From positions 925,141 to 989,140 of the forward strand of contig JXTB01000068.1 of the NCBI GenBank assembly GCA_002914805.1: a stretch of 64,000 nt of DNA, read 5' to 3'. The first letter of the stretch is position 1; each line of letters opens with the position of its first letter. This DNA comes from Parasponia andersonii. Its lineage: Eukaryota > Streptophyta > Magnoliopsida > Rosales > Cannabaceae. Below are positions 63,052-64,000 of the stretch, in pieces. The notes under the pieces are model-generated. The model searched no databases. It saw nothing but the letters and a program-made list of their open reading frames with translations, and had not been told where the DNA came from. The position numbers and the translations under genes were made by a program.

Positions 63052-63902
63052 TGTGGGATCCGTTCCCAAATCATATACCACGTGGACGATTAAGTGGCAG
63101 AACAGGTCATAAACGGGGCACACCGTCCGACACGTGTCCAGAGTGACTAGTTAAAGGCCACGCGAGTCGCACGTGATACCACATAGGCCATTGAGCTGTC
63201 CGAGGCTACGGCCGAGCCCATCTCAGACCCTGGATGGACTCGGCCTAGTCCGATTCTTACCTCGACAGCTGGGGGTCGGAAGCCCCAAAAGTCTTTCACC
63301 AGAGTACAATGGAAAGCAACTCACAGCTCCAGGCCCAGACAGAACATTTAATGCGATCTTGAGTAGGTGTGCGCATGGGACAAACCGTCCTGACAGAATG
63401 GCGATTAGTCTAAATCTCACCCCTAACAGACTCGAGCCATAGGGGATGGCGGAAACTAGGCTACAGCGGTGCAGGGAGAATCACGGTAATCTCGGCCCGT
63501 GACCTCTGGAGTAAGTCTTGATGAAAAATGTACACGGTCCTGGGATTGAGAACCAGGAGGTTTACAATTTCAGGACTATATATATGAGCTATGCATCCCC
63601 AAAGGGGAGGCATGTACGCGTACAAAAAGAAACATTTGAAAAGGTACACATATACGAAGAAACACTAAATCTTTGCTACCCTGAGCCAAAGATAACCAGC
63701 TGACTTAAGCATCGGAGAGTCTTTGCAGGTGGACTCCACCGCCTCTCCGATCTTGCCCGAAGTCAAAAGCTCTTTGGGATAGCGAGGACACGTGGACAGT
63801 TGGAGGATACAACACGGGCAGTTCAAAGACATGTGGACAGCTGGAGGATACAACACCGGCAGTTCAGAGACACGTGGACAGCTGGTGAAAACTGCTCCAA
63901 CA
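63052..63902 (+). mobile_element. 5' LTR of a Ty3/Gypsy-type retrotransposon
   Basis: Begins TGTGGGATCCGTTCCC and ends CTCCAACA, directly before the primer-binding site. It is homologous to the inverted LTR at 190-1312 but shorter (851 bp) because it has one copy of the unit that is tandemly repeated there. TATA-like ACTATATATATGAGC is at 63573. Since a primer-binding site follows, this is a 5' LTR, and the element continues to the right. Confidence 0.75.
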
Positions 63903-64000
63903 GTTTGGCGCCGTCTGTGGGAATTCATTTTTTCTTTGAGTCTTAGAGGAAGAGTCGGAGTCTCACGATCACACTCTCCCTGAACAAGAAGCCACATAAC
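63903..64000 (+). mobile_element. Retrotransposon internal 5' end with primer-binding site
   Basis: GTTTGGCGCCGTCTGTGGGA immediately follows the LTR and is identical to the site on the minus strand at 189-170. The remaining 80 bp is untranslated leader; coding regions are beyond the window. Confidence 0.75.

Overview
This is nuclear DNA from a flowering plant, most likely a woody rosid eudicot. It has AT-rich intergenic DNA, GT-AG introns, retrotransposon and MITE debris, and nuclear genes for organelle proteins (PPR-DYW, plastid sigma factor, GatC). The species cannot be named from the sequence. I rebuilt every spliced gene by hand from ORF pieces and splice sites. In each the exon lengths sum to an open frame, which supports the models, but UTRs and alternative transcripts were not determined.

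Layout. 1-1312: 5' end of a Ty3/Gypsy-type LTR element on the minus strand. 2279-4162 (+): intronless PPR-DYW RNA-editing factor. 5754-7434 (-): profilin, 3 exons. 9621-12783 (-): plastid sigma-70 factor, 7 exons. 14012-19490 (+): cytosolic ATP-phosphofructokinase, 13 exons. 21328-23923 (-): Aurora kinase, 9 exons. 25540-27006: repeat-rich gap containing an LTR retrotransposon whose body is missing at a single N. 28107-38972 (+): giant CABIN1/HIR-complex TPR protein, 19 exons. 39610-40764 (+): GatC, 5 exons. 40765-51221: gene-free, AT-rich stretch with MITEs, a Copia remnant and a decayed exon fragment of the next gene. 51222-62064 (-): very large glycine-rich membrane protein with an ephrin-receptor-like cysteine motif, 22 exons. 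63052-64000: a second LTR element, related to the first but on the opposite strand.

The genes do not form one pathway. They cover organelle gene expression (PPR, sigma factor, GatC), glycolysis (PFK), actin dynamics (profilin), mitosis (Aurora), histone chaperoning (CABIN1) and an uncharacterised surface or secretory protein. The run PFK-Aurora-CABIN1-GatC-glycine-rich protein matches, from memory, the gene content of the Arabidopsis At4g328xx-At4g329xx region, so it looks like an old conserved block.

I saw no clearly new gene system. The most interesting signals are structural: an assembly gap hiding a retroelement, with a target-site duplication that can be checked against a sister repeat copy; a duplicated exon end and 5' splice site in PFK; a large fold-back element between PFK and Aurora; MITEs inserted in TA microsatellites; an LTR with in-frame 135-bp repeats; and a CABIN1 start codon that forms an exon's whole coding part.
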